Below, one piece after another: positions 8,547 to 17,070 of a DNA stretch of 39,439 nt. Below the pieces are notes generated by a model. That model did not search any database. It was given only the letters and a program-made list of their open reading frames with translations, and had not been told where the DNA came from. The DNA is from Oscillospiraceae bacterium (lineage in GTDB: Bacteria; Bacillota; Clostridia; Oscillospirales; Oscillospiraceae): positions 1-39,439 of the forward strand of contig JAISKH010000031.1 in NCBI GenBank assembly GCA_031261325.1. Direction: 5' to 3'. The translations under genes were made by a program, and so were the position numbers. The first letter of the stretch is position 1; every line of letters starts with the position of its first letter.

Positions 8547-8799
8547 GTGTCAGGGGTTGCGCTTCGCGGCGCGGCACCACATCTTGCGGGTTGGTTACGG
8601 CGGTGACACTACGAAATTTGTATAGTTTTTCTGTCACAGTTTACCGAAATATTGTAACAAAACACGGAAAAGCACCCGCATTTCAGGCTCATATGTCTCT
8701 TTTTGTCGAATTTTGTTGAACGAAACCGCTTGCGTAACCGACGCGAACATGCGACAATCTTCTCAATTCACAAGAAATTATAATTGGAGGTTGAGCGTA

Positions 8800-9072
8800 A
8801 TGCGCAAGGTCTTTACGTATCGAGTCATAACCGACGAAACCATGAACGCCGTCGGGGAAATAGTACGCGTTTACGGGCTGAAAATCACATCGGAGCTGTT
8901 TGGCGACGGCGCGGAGCTTCACGGCATAACGCGGTGCGCGCATTGCGCGGAGCGACTGCGCAACACGCTCGCGCGGTACAATGTAACGCCGACGCACGCT
9001 TCCGACGTTGTGCGCGACCTGCTGCACGCGCGGATTCGCGCCGTTGCCGTTCGCGCGGAGGCACGCGGATAG
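8800..9072 (+). CDS. Small hypothetical protein, 90 aa
   Basis: A short soluble, basic protein with a CAHC motif near residue 50 (CAHCAERLR) that is not repeated, so a zinc site would need another ligand source or dimerisation. GGAGG lies 11 bp before the ATG at 8800; the longer frame upstream has no ribosome site. Codon use matches the neighbourhood. It ends 3 bp before the convergent DEAD-box gene stops, with no room for a separate terminator. I do not recognise it. Confidence 0.55.
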   Translation: MRKVFTYRVITDETMNAVGEIVRVYGLKITSELFGDGAELHGITRCAHCAERLRNTLARYNVTPTHASDVVRDLLHARIRAVAVRAEARG

Positions 9073-9075
9073 GGC

Positions 9076-10371
9076 TTAGTGTCTGCCTGTGTTGTATCTG
9101 CCCTTGGCGCGTGAGTTCGCGGTTGACTGCGTGCCTTTTTTGACGGGCGACTTGACGGGCGTGTTCGCGGCTCTCATGTTGCGCTCGGCGCGCGGCGGGC
9201 GCGGCACCGTTTTCGGTTCGATGTGCTCAAACACCTGCATCGGGTATTGGTGCTCCTCCACGACCTGCGGCTTCATCTTGATGAGCTTTTGAATGTCTTC
9301 GAGAAACTTCATTTCGTCATAGTCGCAGAAGGAGATTGCCGTGCCGCCGAGTCCAGCGCGCCCCGTTCTGCCTATGCGGTGCACGTAAGTCTCGGGAATG
9401 TTGGGCAGGTCGAAGTTTATGACGTGGGACAGCTGCTCGATGTCGATGCCGCGAGCGGCTATGTCGGTCGCGACTAGGGCGCGAATGGTTCCCGACTTGA
9501 ACTCGTCGAGCGCGGCTTGGCGCGCGTTTTGCGACTTGTTGCCGTGAATCGCCTTGACCGAAATGCCCGCCGCTTCCATTATGCGTTTTATCTTGTCCGC
9601 GCCGTGCTTTGTGCGCGAGAAAATCAGCGTTGAGACAAACGTCTCGTCGCCGAGCAGGTCAATCAACAGGCGACCTTTGTTCGCTTTGTCAACGAAATAG
9701 ACGTACTGGTCGATTGTCTCAACAGTTGAGGAAACGGGCGTTACCGTTACCGTCGCGTGGTTGCGGAGGATTGTTGAGGACAGCGTTGCGATTTCTTTCG
9801 GGATTGTCGCGGAGAACAGGAGTGTTTGCCTTTCGCGCGGGAGCTTTGCGATGACCTTTTCCACGTCGTGGATAAAGCCCATGTCGAGCATTCTGTCCGC
9901 TTCGTCGAGCACGAGGACGGACACGCCCGTCAGGTCGCACAGGCGTTGGTTTACCAAGTCGTTTAGCCGCCCCGGGGTTGCGACGAGAATGTCGGTTCCC
10001 GCCGAAAGCTCCGCTACCTGCGGTATCTGCGATACTCCGCCGAACACGACTGTCGCCTTTATGCCCGTGTATCGTCCGTAAGCCTTGAAGCTCTCGGAGA
10101 TTTGCAGGGCAAGCTCACGCGTTGGGGTTAGTATCAGCGCTTTGGGTTTGCGCTTGCCTGTGTTTGCGGGCTTTTGTTTATAGAGTGATTGCAGAATCGG
10201 GATTGCAAACGCGGCGGTTTTGCCTGTTCCCGTCTGCGCGCAGCCGAGTAGGTCGCGCCCTGTGAGCAGGATTGGGATTGCTTCCGCCTGTATCGGCGAC
10301 GGGACTTCATAGCCCTCATCTTGTATTGCTCTTAGAATGGGTTCGATTATGCCGAGTTCCTGAAATTTCAT
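9076..10371 (-). CDS. DEAD-box ATP-dependent RNA helicase (RhlE/CshA-like)
   Basis: A 431-aa RNA helicase with all core motifs: Q motif (PSPIQAEAIP), I (AQTGTGKT), Ia (PTRELALQ), Ib (TPGR), II (DEAD), III (SAT), IV (LIFSRTK), V (TDIAARGID) and VI (HRIGRTGRAG). A basic, low-complexity C-terminal tail of about 60 residues follows, as in RhlE-type proteins; there is no DbpA or CsdA RNA-binding domain. Likely roles are rRNA assembly or mRNA turnover. GGAGC precedes the ATG at 10371. It begins 23 bp after the Nudix gene and is probably co-transcribed with it. Confidence 0.92.
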   Translation of the reverse strand: MKFQELGIIEPILRAIQDEGYEVPSPIQAEAIPILLTGRDLLGCAQTGTGKTAAFAIPILQSLYKQKPANTGKRKPKALILTPTRELALQISESFKAYGRYTGIKATVVFGGVSQIPQVAELSAGTDILVATPGRLNDLVNQRLCDLTGVSVLVLDEADRMLDMGFIHDVEKVIAKLPRERQTLLFSATIPKEIATLSSTILRNHATVTVTPVSSTVETIDQYVYFVDKANKGRLLIDLLGDETFVSTLIFSRTKHGADKIKRIMEAAGISVKAIHGNKSQNARQAALDEFKSGTIRALVATDIAARGIDIEQLSHVINFDLPNIPETYVHRIGRTGRAGLGGTAISFCDYDEMKFLEDIQKLIKMKPQVVEEHQYPMQVFEHIEPKTVPRPPRAERNMRAANTPVKSPVKKGTQSTANSRAKGRYNTGRH

Positions 10372-10394
10372 TAGTTGCTCCTCAAAAATAATTA

Positions 10395-10886
10395 TTAGTC
10401 TTCGCGGTATATAAGGTGTTGCACACCTGAGTCGAGCCGTTTTAGCAGCTCGGCGGCGTTTTCGGGGTAAACGTTTAGGTTCTTGACTTCCGCGAGCGGG
10501 AGCCAATGGAACTCGATTGTCTCGCCGAGTGGGTGTTCTCCGACTTCTTTGCTCGGGAATTTGCCCTCAAGTGGGATTTGTTTGTCGTCTGTGAGCGTGA
10601 CGACGTAGTTCAGGCATATCTGTTGCGCTGTTTTGCCGTCAAACGGAAAGATGTTTTCTTCGACCCATTTCAGCTCGCCGACATCGACGTCGGCGCCCGT
10701 CTCTTCCTTAAACTCACGCTTTATGGTTTGCTCATGGCTCTCGCCGAACGCGACCTGCCCGCCGGGGACGGCGTATCCGTCCGCGCCGACGGGTTTTTGC
10801 AGCAGCACCTTTCCGTCGCGCACGAGGATTCCCGCCGCGCGATAGCTGAAGATGTAATTGCCTGTTGAATAGCTTATGTCCGTCAT
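10395..10886 (-). CDS. Nudix hydrolase
   Basis: A 163-aa Nudix hydrolase. The box is complete: G-x5-E at GQVAFGE, then x7, then REFKEETGA, giving the metal-binding REUxEExGU core. RAAGILVRDGKVLL before the box and WLPLAEV after it match MutT-like members. It likely cleaves a nucleoside diphosphate derivative, but the substrate is not predictable. GGGAG precedes the ATG and a strong promoter lies about 35 bp upstream. It is the first gene of a Nudix-helicase operon; Nudix hydrolase plus RNA helicase suggests, but does not prove, a link to RNA or nucleotide turnover. Confidence 0.9.
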   Translation of the reverse strand: MTDISYSTGNYIFSYRAAGILVRDGKVLLQKPVGADGYAVPGGQVAFGESHEQTIKREFKEETGADVDVGELKWVEENIFPFDGKTAQQICLNYVVTLTDDKQIPLEGKFPSKEVGEHPLGETIEFHWLPLAEVKNLNVYPENAAELLKRLDSGVQHLIYRED

Positions 10887-10921
10887 TGCTTCGCTCCCTT
10901 GTTTTTGTGGTGTAAATTGTT

Positions 10922-10950
10922 ATTATAGCACATGTTTCGGCGTTGCGCAA
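10922..10950 (-). promoter_or_regulatory. Promoter of the Nudix-helicase operon
   Basis: On the minus strand TTGCGC (10945-10950) and TATAAT (10922-10927) are 17 bp apart with an extended TGC. The -35 is part of the palindrome TTGCGCAA, which also appears at the GRE1 promoter. Confidence 0.7.
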
Positions 10951-11064
10951 CTTTTGTTGGTGTGGGTGCGCAAGGTTATGCTCGGGAAGGCGGCGCGCAT
11001 CACTAACATGGGGGGTGATATGGGTTCAACCTGTGGGCGAATATTCAGCGCGCGGCGAAATTGC

Positions 11065-11093
11065 TTGATATATTTATGCGCCTGCGATATAAT
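11065..11093 (+). promoter_or_regulatory. Promoter of the DUF362 gene
   Basis: TTGATA at 11065-11070 and TATAAT at 11088-11093 are 17 bp apart, 36 bp before the ATG. Confidence 0.7.
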
Positions 11094-11128
11094 GAGCGCA
11101 AATATTATTAAATCGGAGGTAATGCATT

Positions 11129-12016
11129 ATGGGAAAATCCAAGGTTTATCTCGTCTCGACGGACGACCGTGGGGTTGGCGCGCGGCGGTGCCTCGCCTAC
11201 ATCGGGGTGCCCGATTATTCGGGTAAGACTGTTTATGTTAAGCCGAACTTCAATACGGCGGACCCCGCGCCCGGTTCGACGCACAACGACACGCTGGACG
11301 CGTTGCTGGAAGCTGTGCGCGCCGCGAACCCCGCAAAGCTGACGCTCGGTGAGCGGAGCGGTCCCGCGGAAGCGGCGCAGGTGTTCGCGCAGAGGGGTAT
11401 TCCCGCGCTCTGCGAGAAGTACGGCGCGGAGCTGCTGAACCTCGAAACTATGCCAGCGGAGGGCTGGGTTAAGGTTGAGCGCGACGATTTGCATTGGCAG
11501 GGCGGGTATTTTGAGGTGCCCAAGGCTCTCTTGAAGGCTGACGCGGTCGTCGGTACCTGCTGCCTGAAAACGCATGGGTTCGGCGGGGTGTACTCGAACT
11601 CGCTGAAGCTCGCCGTCGGGCTTACGCCGAAGGACTTCGGCAAGCTGCATGGCTCGCAAGATATTCGCAAGCTGATAGCGGAGATTAACCTCGCCTACAC
11701 GCCTGACTTCATTCTTTCCGACGCGGTTGAGGTATTCACCGACGGCGGTCCCATGGAGGGCACGCGTAAGCGGGCGAACGTTATGCTTATCGGCAGCGAC
11801 CGCGTTGCGCTTGACGCGGTGGGGCTTGCGCTTTTGAAAAGTCTCGGCTCGAACAGCGCGATTACGGATACGCCGATATGGGCGCAGGAGCAGATTGCCC
11901 GCGCGGTTGAGTTGGGGCTTGGCGCGGCTTCGGCGGAGGAAATTGAGCTTGTGACGGACGACGACGCGAGCGCGGAGGTTGCGGCGCGCGTGCGGGAGAT
12001 TTTGGTTCAGGGGTAA
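11129..12016 (+). CDS. DUF362 family protein
   Basis: A 295-aa protein matching the DUF362 domain: the early VYVKPNFN strand, TLGERSG, a mid-protein CLKTHGFGGVYSNSLKLAVGL segment, and the late SDAVEVFTDGGPMEGT and VALDAVGLALL segments. Many DUF362 proteins carry a C-terminal ferredoxin domain; this one ends without it, and no 4Fe-4S motif is visible. Function of the family is not established. GGAGG precedes the ATG. It has its own promoter and terminator, so it is monocistronic. Confidence 0.85.
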   Translation: MGKSKVYLVSTDDRGVGARRCLAYIGVPDYSGKTVYVKPNFNTADPAPGSTHNDTLDALLEAVRAANPAKLTLGERSGPAEAAQVFAQRGIPALCEKYGAELLNLETMPAEGWVKVERDDLHWQGGYFEVPKALLKADAVVGTCCLKTHGFGGVYSNSLKLAVGLTPKDFGKLHGSQDIRKLIAEINLAYTPDFILSDAVEVFTDGGPMEGTRKRANVMLIGSDRVALDAVGLALLKSLGSNSAITDTPIWAQEQIARAVELGLGAASAEEIELVTDDDASAEVAARVREILVQG

Positions 12017-12051
12017 TTTGGTTCTCGGTTAATTTGGTTTTGACAGTCTAA

Positions 12052-12082
12052 AGCGCGGGTCGAAAGACCCGCGCTGTTTTTT
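12052..12082 (+). terminator. Intrinsic terminator after the DUF362 gene
   Basis: AGCGCGGGTC (12052-12061), a GAAA tetraloop and GACCCGCGCT (12066-12075) are followed by GTTTTTT. It may also act weakly on the convergent reductase transcript. Confidence 0.9.
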
Positions 12083-12101
12083 GTTGCGATTGTCGGCGCG
12101 G

Positions 12102-14090
12102 CTAGATGTCGCGCGCTATGGTGTATGCTTGGGAGGTTGCGGTGATGATGCGGCGGGGGGTTACGCAGTCTCCGATTTGGTAAAACTCGGGTGCGCTGTC
12201 GTACAGCGCGATTGCCTCGGCGCGGAGCGGCGACTGCCCTATCGCGATGACGACTGTGTCGGCGGGAACCGCGAACTCGCCGCCGTCGTTTTTGCAGGTT
12301 ACGCCCGACGGCGTAATCTCCGACACGGTCGTGGCGCGGTGAACCGTTATGCCCGGTTGGCGCACCGCTTCGTCGTGAGCGAGCAGGTGCATACCCGCGT
12401 CGTCGCTCACGAGCGTCGGGAGCGCTTCGATGATTGTTACGATTTTGCCTAGAGTTCGCAGGTAAATCGCAAGCTCGATGCCGACGAGCCCGCCGCCGAT
12501 TATTGTGACGTTCGCGCCCGCTTTTTCGGGTGCGGCGTAGAGTGCCGTCGCTTCGACGACGTTCACGCCGTCTATTCCCTTAATCGGCGGGATTTTCGGC
12601 ACCGCGCCGAGCGCCGCGAATATTACGTCGGGCTTCAGCGATTGCGCAAGCTCGGGCGTAACCTCTGTGTTCAGCCGCAGGTCTATCGGGGCTTTCGCGA
12701 TTTGTTTTGCTTGGCGGTCTAAGTACTCGTGGAGACGCAGCTTGAACGGGACATTTTCTTCACAGCGCAGAACGCCGCCGAGCCTGTCGGTTTTTTCGCA
12801 GAGTATGACCTCGTGTCCACGCTCGGACGCGGTGAGCGCGGCTTGCATTCCCGCGATGCCGCCGCCCGCGACGAGAACGCGCTTGCGCTCCTTTAGCGGG
12901 CGCGAGATTTTCGCGTCGCGCTCAAAGCCGATTTCGGGATTTGTGGCGCAGCGCAGGGTGCGGATACTGCCCGTGTGCTCAAGACAGGTGTTGCAGCGCA
13001 GGCACTTGTTTATATCGTCCTCGCGTCCCGTGCGCGCTTTCGTCGGGAGGTCGGGGTCGGCGAGCGACTGCCGCCCTAGGTTCACGATGTCGGCGCGACC
13101 TGACGCGATGATTTCCTCCATCATTGCGGGGTCTGTCAGCGCGCCAACCGTCGCGACGGGGGTTTTTACGTACTTTTTAATCTCGGCGGCGTACTTTACG
13201 TTTACGCCGTCCTCCATAAACATGCTCGGGTGCGTGATTATAATTGAGTGGTCGTCCTCGTGGTCGCCCGCGGAGACGTGGATTATATCCACCTTACCGT
13301 CAATCGCTTGCGCGAACTTCACGCCGTAGTCGATGTCGTAACCGACGGGGCTTGCTTCGGAGCCTGAAAAGCGGTACTCAATCGGGAAGTCGCGCCCGAC
13401 GTTTTTGCGTATGCTTTCGATTACGGCGAGCGGCAGGCGCATACGGTTTTCAAAGCTGCCGCCCCAGCGGTCGGTGCGCGTGTTTACCGTCGGGGACATG
13501 AATTGCGAGAGCAGCCAGCCGTGCCCGCCGTGAACCGTGACCATGCCGAAGCCGCAGGTTTTTGCCCACGCCGCCGCCTTGCCGAATTTGTCGATTATGC
13601 GGAGAATCATTTCCTCGGGCATTTCGAGCACTTCGCCGTATTTGCCGTTTTCAATGTACACGGGACCGTATAGGTCGCCGCCGAGAACGGTTGCGGCGGC
13701 GGCGTTTTTCATCGAGTCCGCGCCGTAAACGCTGCCGTCGGGGTACTTCACGAACCGCGCGTACATGCCCGCGTGGGCAAGCTCCGCCGACGCGACCGCG
13801 CCGTGCCGCGACACGCTTGAGGCTATTGCGGCAAGCCCGGGGAGAGTGCTCCTGTCCTCCATGCGAATCAGGAACGGGTAGTGCGTGCCCGTTGAGTCCT
13901 CAACTATGCAGTCGCCGACGGTTACGGACGCGAACCCGCCGCGTGCCTTGCGCTCGTAATACGCGACTTCGTCAAGGCTGGGCAGATTGTCCTTCGCGAC
14001 GTTGTAGTAGCCTTGCGGTGATGAGAATATGCGGTTGCGGAATACGGCGGAGCCGATGGCGAGCGGCTCAAAAAGGTGTGGAAATTTCAT
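12102..14090 (-). CDS. FadH/BaiCD-like NADH:flavin oxidoreductase (enoate reductase family)
   Basis: A 662-aa enzyme of the 2,4-dienoyl-CoA reductase / enoate reductase / BaiCD-BaiH family. Order: an old-yellow-enzyme TIM barrel (about 1-340) with FEP at the start, VTVHGGHGWLLSQFMSP and NTRTDRWGGSFENRMR; a 4Fe-4S cluster segment (CLRCNTCL...LRC, about residues 358-380); then FAD and NAD(P) Rossmann domains with VLVAGGGIAGMQAA and VTIIGGGLVGIELA. It reduces an activated C=C bond using NAD(P)H through FMN, 4Fe-4S and FAD; the substrate is unknown. AAGGAGGG precedes the ATG. It begins 12 bp after GRE1 ends, so the two should act in the same pathway. Confidence 0.9.
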   Translation of the reverse strand: MKFPHLFEPLAIGSAVFRNRIFSSPQGYYNVAKDNLPSLDEVAYYERKARGGFASVTVGDCIVEDSTGTHYPFLIRMEDRSTLPGLAAIASSVSRHGAVASAELAHAGMYARFVKYPDGSVYGADSMKNAAAATVLGGDLYGPVYIENGKYGEVLEMPEEMILRIIDKFGKAAAWAKTCGFGMVTVHGGHGWLLSQFMSPTVNTRTDRWGGSFENRMRLPLAVIESIRKNVGRDFPIEYRFSGSEASPVGYDIDYGVKFAQAIDGKVDIIHVSAGDHEDDHSIIITHPSMFMEDGVNVKYAAEIKKYVKTPVATVGALTDPAMMEEIIASGRADIVNLGRQSLADPDLPTKARTGREDDINKCLRCNTCLEHTGSIRTLRCATNPEIGFERDAKISRPLKERKRVLVAGGGIAGMQAALTASERGHEVILCEKTDRLGGVLRCEENVPFKLRLHEYLDRQAKQIAKAPIDLRLNTEVTPELAQSLKPDVIFAALGAVPKIPPIKGIDGVNVVEATALYAAPEKAGANVTIIGGGLVGIELAIYLRTLGKIVTIIEALPTLVSDDAGMHLLAHDEAVRQPGITVHRATTVSEITPSGVTCKNDGGEFAVPADTVVIAIGQSPLRAEAIALYDSAPEFYQIGDCVTPRRIITATSQAYTIARDI

Positions 14091-14102
14091 GGGTTGCCCT
14101 CC

Positions 14103-16544
14103 TTATATTTGAAATTCGCTGCGGTAAATTACGTCGTTTTGAATCGCGGACGAGAGCTGGACGAAATACGCGGAGAAGCCGCCGATTCGCACAACCAAGT
14201 CGGTGTGTTCCTCGGGTTCGCGCTTCGCGGCTTTCAGTTCCTCGGAACCGACTATATTATATTGTATGTGCGAGCCGCCCGAGCGCATGTACGTCTGCGT
14301 GTAGGCTATGAGCTTGTCAACGCTGTCCTCGCCCGTGAGAATCGACGCGGAGAATTTTTGGTTCAGCACCGACGCGTAGGACACATCGGAGAAGCCTGAA
14401 GCCATTGCGGACAGGAGCACCGACGTGGGACCGTTCACGTCCGCGCCGCGCATCGGGGAAGCGGCTCCGTCGTCAAGCGGCTCGAGCGCGTAACGCCCGT
14501 CGGGCAACGCGCCGACGCCAAGCCCGCCGTAATAGTGCCACGCCAAGCCCTCTCGCGCGATGATGAACGGGCGGAACGGCGAGTTGTCGTACTCGTGCAC
14601 AATCGCGGCGGAGCGGTCCGACACGGCTTTTACCATGCCGTCGGCATACGCGTCGGCGTTGCCGTACTTCGGCGCGGCGAGACAGAGCGCGCGAACGTCG
14701 TCATAGCCCTCAAAGTTCGCGTCTAGCGCGGTTAAAAGCTGCGGCATTGTCAGGGTTTTGTCCTCGTAAACGAGCTTTTTTATTGCGGTTAGCGAATCCG
14801 CCGCGTCAATTATCGCACGGTCGGACACGCCGTAGAGCGAGTAGTCGGGGTGCGCGTCCAGCACGTCGCGCCCAAGCTCCAGACTTGCTTCCAGTCCGAG
14901 CACGGACAGGAGCGGCAGTCGCAGATATTGCGGCTGGATTTTCCGCGCGACGGCACCGAGTCGGAACACGCGGTGCGACAGGAAGCGATGCTGGGCGAAG
15001 AACGCTTCGTAGAGTTCGTCGAACGTATCAAAGCCGCGCGGGTCGCCCGTTTCAAGCCCCGTCAGCTCGCCGTTAATGTCGCGCCCGTTGTGCAGCGTCA
15101 GGTGCAGGAGTCCCGCAAGGTTGAACGCGGCGACGCCCTCCGCGCCGTAATGCTCCGCGCGCGTCGGGAGCGCGGGGTAAACGCAGCCGAGACTGTGCCA
15201 ATTCGCGGCTTCCTCGCGCGGGATTCCGTCTCGCACGTAGCTTTCGACGACTACTTCGTCGTTTTCAAACAGAGGGATTCCGCCGCGTGTTTCGACGTTT
15301 GTGCGGATAGCCTTGCGCATAAGCCAGTCGGGTGTGTCGTTGTTCCAGCGCAGGCAGACGGTCGGTGAGGACAGCTTGAGCAGTCCGACGGTGTGGAGTA
15401 TGAGGTAGGACAGCTCGTTTGCGGTGTCGTTGTTTTGCGCGTCCTTGCCGCCGACCATGATGTTGTTGATGCCGAAATTTATTTGGTGCGACTCCTTTTG
15501 TGACGACGACGCGACAAAGGTTTGCGTTCCCCAACGTCCTATAACGTCGGCGAGCTGCGAGCTGATTTGCTCGAGCGGAACGCCCGCCGCGAGGTCGGAC
15601 TCAAACAGTTCGTACAGATATTGGTCGGCGCGCCCCCAATGGGAGTTGTTCTGAATCGGGTTTTCTAGCATTTTCGCGACGTTGCAGATGACCGTGGCTT
15701 GCAGGGCTTCGCCGAACGTGCGCGCGGGATACTCGGGAACGCGGCGGCAATAGCCCGCGATTCTGGTGAGACGCGACTTGAACTCCGCGTCGTCGGTTTC
15801 GCGCGCCATGCTCTCCGCGAGGTCGGCGTAGCGGTTCGCGTGACGCACGACGGCTTCAAGCGCGATAATCGCCGCTTGCCAGAAGTACAGGCGCGAAACG
15901 TCTGTATCGCCGCTTGCGCGGAAGGCTTCGATTTTCGTTTTGCACTCCGCGATATAGCCCGACAGTCCGACGGAAAGGAGCTTTTTCCAACTGAGCACGG
16001 AGGTCGATTGCCCGTAAATCGCGGAGTCGAGCGACGGGTCCTTGAGCTTTGCGGCTTCGGCTTTCACAGCCCATGAGCCGACGACCTGCTCCCACGCGCG
16101 GTAAACCATCTCCTGCGCGGAGGTACCGGAAAACTCGCGCGCGCTTTCGCGCAGGATTTCGACGCTCTCGCGGTCGAGCTGAACCGCCGCGTCAAGCGTC
16201 GCCTGAACGGTGCCGTCGTCGTTCCAGATTGCGGGCATGTAGTCGCCGTTCACGTCGATTGAGGTGGCGCAGCCGATAACGCCCGTCGTCGGGCGGCCGA
16301 CTATTTCGTCGAACGGGTGGATTTTGATTTCGATGTTGTCGAGCACCTCGGCGACGAGCTTTGCGCGGCGCAGCTCAATATCCTCACCCGCGGTTTCGCG
16401 CCATGACTTGACGGTGTAACGCTCGCGTTCGGCGAAAATCCGCCAGTCAGACGCCTTCATCGCCTCACGCCAGCGCGTATTGCGCTCCGACAACGCGAGC
16501 GCGTCTATTCTGTTCAGCAGGGTTTGGTCTGGATTTTTTGACAT
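14103..16544 (-). CDS. Glycyl radical enzyme 1, CxE-lacking variant
   Basis: An 813-aa glycyl radical enzyme of the PFL/dehydratase superfamily. The catalytic Cys454 is in HSLGCVYP and the radical Gly789 in RIGGFSAYF near the C-terminus. ADVNGPTSVLLSAM upstream of the glycyl loop is also typical. Dehydratases and several decarboxylases have a Glu two residues after the Cys (GCVEP); here the residue is Tyr, so a standard diol-dehydratase mechanism is unlikely, and it does not have the Cys-Cys pair of pyruvate formate-lyase. The reaction is unknown. The ATG at 16544 has GGAGG upstream; the open frame further upstream lies in the promoter. It is the first gene of an operon with the FadH-like reductase. 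It needs a radical-SAM activase, and none is in the window. Confidence 0.85.
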   Translation of the reverse strand: MSKNPDQTLLNRIDALALSERNTRWREAMKASDWRIFAERERYTVKSWRETAGEDIELRRAKLVAEVLDNIEIKIHPFDEIVGRPTTGVIGCATSIDVNGDYMPAIWNDDGTVQATLDAAVQLDRESVEILRESAREFSGTSAQEMVYRAWEQVVGSWAVKAEAAKLKDPSLDSAIYGQSTSVLSWKKLLSVGLSGYIAECKTKIEAFRASGDTDVSRLYFWQAAIIALEAVVRHANRYADLAESMARETDDAEFKSRLTRIAGYCRRVPEYPARTFGEALQATVICNVAKMLENPIQNNSHWGRADQYLYELFESDLAAGVPLEQISSQLADVIGRWGTQTFVASSSQKESHQINFGINNIMVGGKDAQNNDTANELSYLILHTVGLLKLSSPTVCLRWNNDTPDWLMRKAIRTNVETRGGIPLFENDEVVVESYVRDGIPREEAANWHSLGCVYPALPTRAEHYGAEGVAAFNLAGLLHLTLHNGRDINGELTGLETGDPRGFDTFDELYEAFFAQHRFLSHRVFRLGAVARKIQPQYLRLPLLSVLGLEASLELGRDVLDAHPDYSLYGVSDRAIIDAADSLTAIKKLVYEDKTLTMPQLLTALDANFEGYDDVRALCLAAPKYGNADAYADGMVKAVSDRSAAIVHEYDNSPFRPFIIAREGLAWHYYGGLGVGALPDGRYALEPLDDGAASPMRGADVNGPTSVLLSAMASGFSDVSYASVLNQKFSASILTGEDSVDKLIAYTQTYMRSGGSHIQYNIVGSEELKAAKREPEEHTDLVVRIGGFSAYFVQLSSAIQNDVIYRSEFQI

Positions 16545-16601
16545 AATAACCTCCAATTTTCGCCCGTGCGCAGACGCGAACCGAGCGTTTTCGTTGGGGA
16601 T

Positions 16602-16630
16602 ATTATATCTTAGATTTGCGCGTTGCGCAA
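16602..16630 (-). promoter_or_regulatory. Promoter of the GRE1-reductase operon
   Basis: On the minus strand TTGCGC (16625-16630) and TATAAT (16602-16607) are 17 bp apart. The TTGCGCAACGC stretch at the -35 is also found at the Nudix promoter. Confidence 0.65.
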
Positions 16631-16795
16631 TTGTTTTGTCGGGGTGGGGTATATAATATTGATATGGGGGGTGGATTTCAATTGGGGCGGCTGGTGAATC
16701 ACTCGCGCTTTGCGTAATACTGTGTCTTGCGCGCGGCAATATCGGCGGGGCATATATGCGCAAATCAGGTGGCTTGTGGAGTCGCCTGACTTGCG

Positions 16796-16972
16796 TTAAA
16801 TATTATTCAAAGAATTCGCCGTATCGTTTGCGGTGCATGTCGTCCCACGTCGGCCAATATTCGGTTGCACTTCATTTTTCCAGCCGTGAGTTTTTGCGAT
16901 TTTGATTGTTTCGTCGGCATTCGATAAATCTGCAGATAAAATCGTGCCGCAAATTGAGCATTTCATTTTCAT
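16796..16972 (-). CDS. Small CxxC protein, probably frameshifted
   Basis: A 58-aa frame beginning MKMKCSICGTIL, with one CxxC. GGGAG lies 8 bp before the ATG and a near-perfect promoter with an embedded palindrome lies upstream, so the gene is expressed and regulated. After HGWKNEV the reading becomes unlike protein (RRGTTCTAND...). In the neighbouring frame from about residue 37 the DNA reads EYWPTWDDMHRKRYGEFFE and stops at 16803-16805, which looks much more protein-like. A single missing base near 16863-16870 would join the two into a 56-57-aa protein. This is either a sequencing error or real decay. The family is not recognised; the CxxC and the size fit a small metal-binding or redox protein. 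Confidence 0.55.
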   Translation of the reverse strand: MKMKCSICGTILSADLSNADETIKIAKTHGWKNEVQPNIGRRGTTCTANDTANSLNNI

Positions 16973-17000
16973 TGTAAGCACTCCCAAGATTGATAGGGCC

Positions 17001-17029
17001 ATTATACAATAAACGTCGTTTATTGTCAA
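17001..17029 (-). promoter_or_regulatory. Consensus sigma-A promoter of the small CxxC gene
   Basis: On the minus strand TTGACA (17024-17029) and TATAAT (17001-17006) are exactly 17 bp apart. Both hexamers are perfect consensus, so the promoter should be very strong unless repressed. Confidence 0.85.
17006..17026. promoter_or_regulatory. 21-bp perfect palindromic operator over the promoter
   Basis: ACAATAAACG (17006-17015), a central T, and CGTTTATTGT (17017-17026) form a perfect palindrome that fills the -35 to -10 spacer and touches both boxes. A dimeric repressor bound here would block RNA polymerase completely. The half-site is not LexA/DinR-like (no GAAC/GTTC core). The regulator is not identified in the window. 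Confidence 0.7.
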
Positions 17030-17070
17030 TATATGCCTTACTTGGTTAATTATCATATATTTGACACGGG

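Noticed and set aside
8603-8637. GTGACA...TGTCAC inverted repeat upstream of the 90-aa gene
   Set aside because: Arms of six bases 23 bp apart in AT-rich DNA are likely by chance, and no promoter boxes are near.
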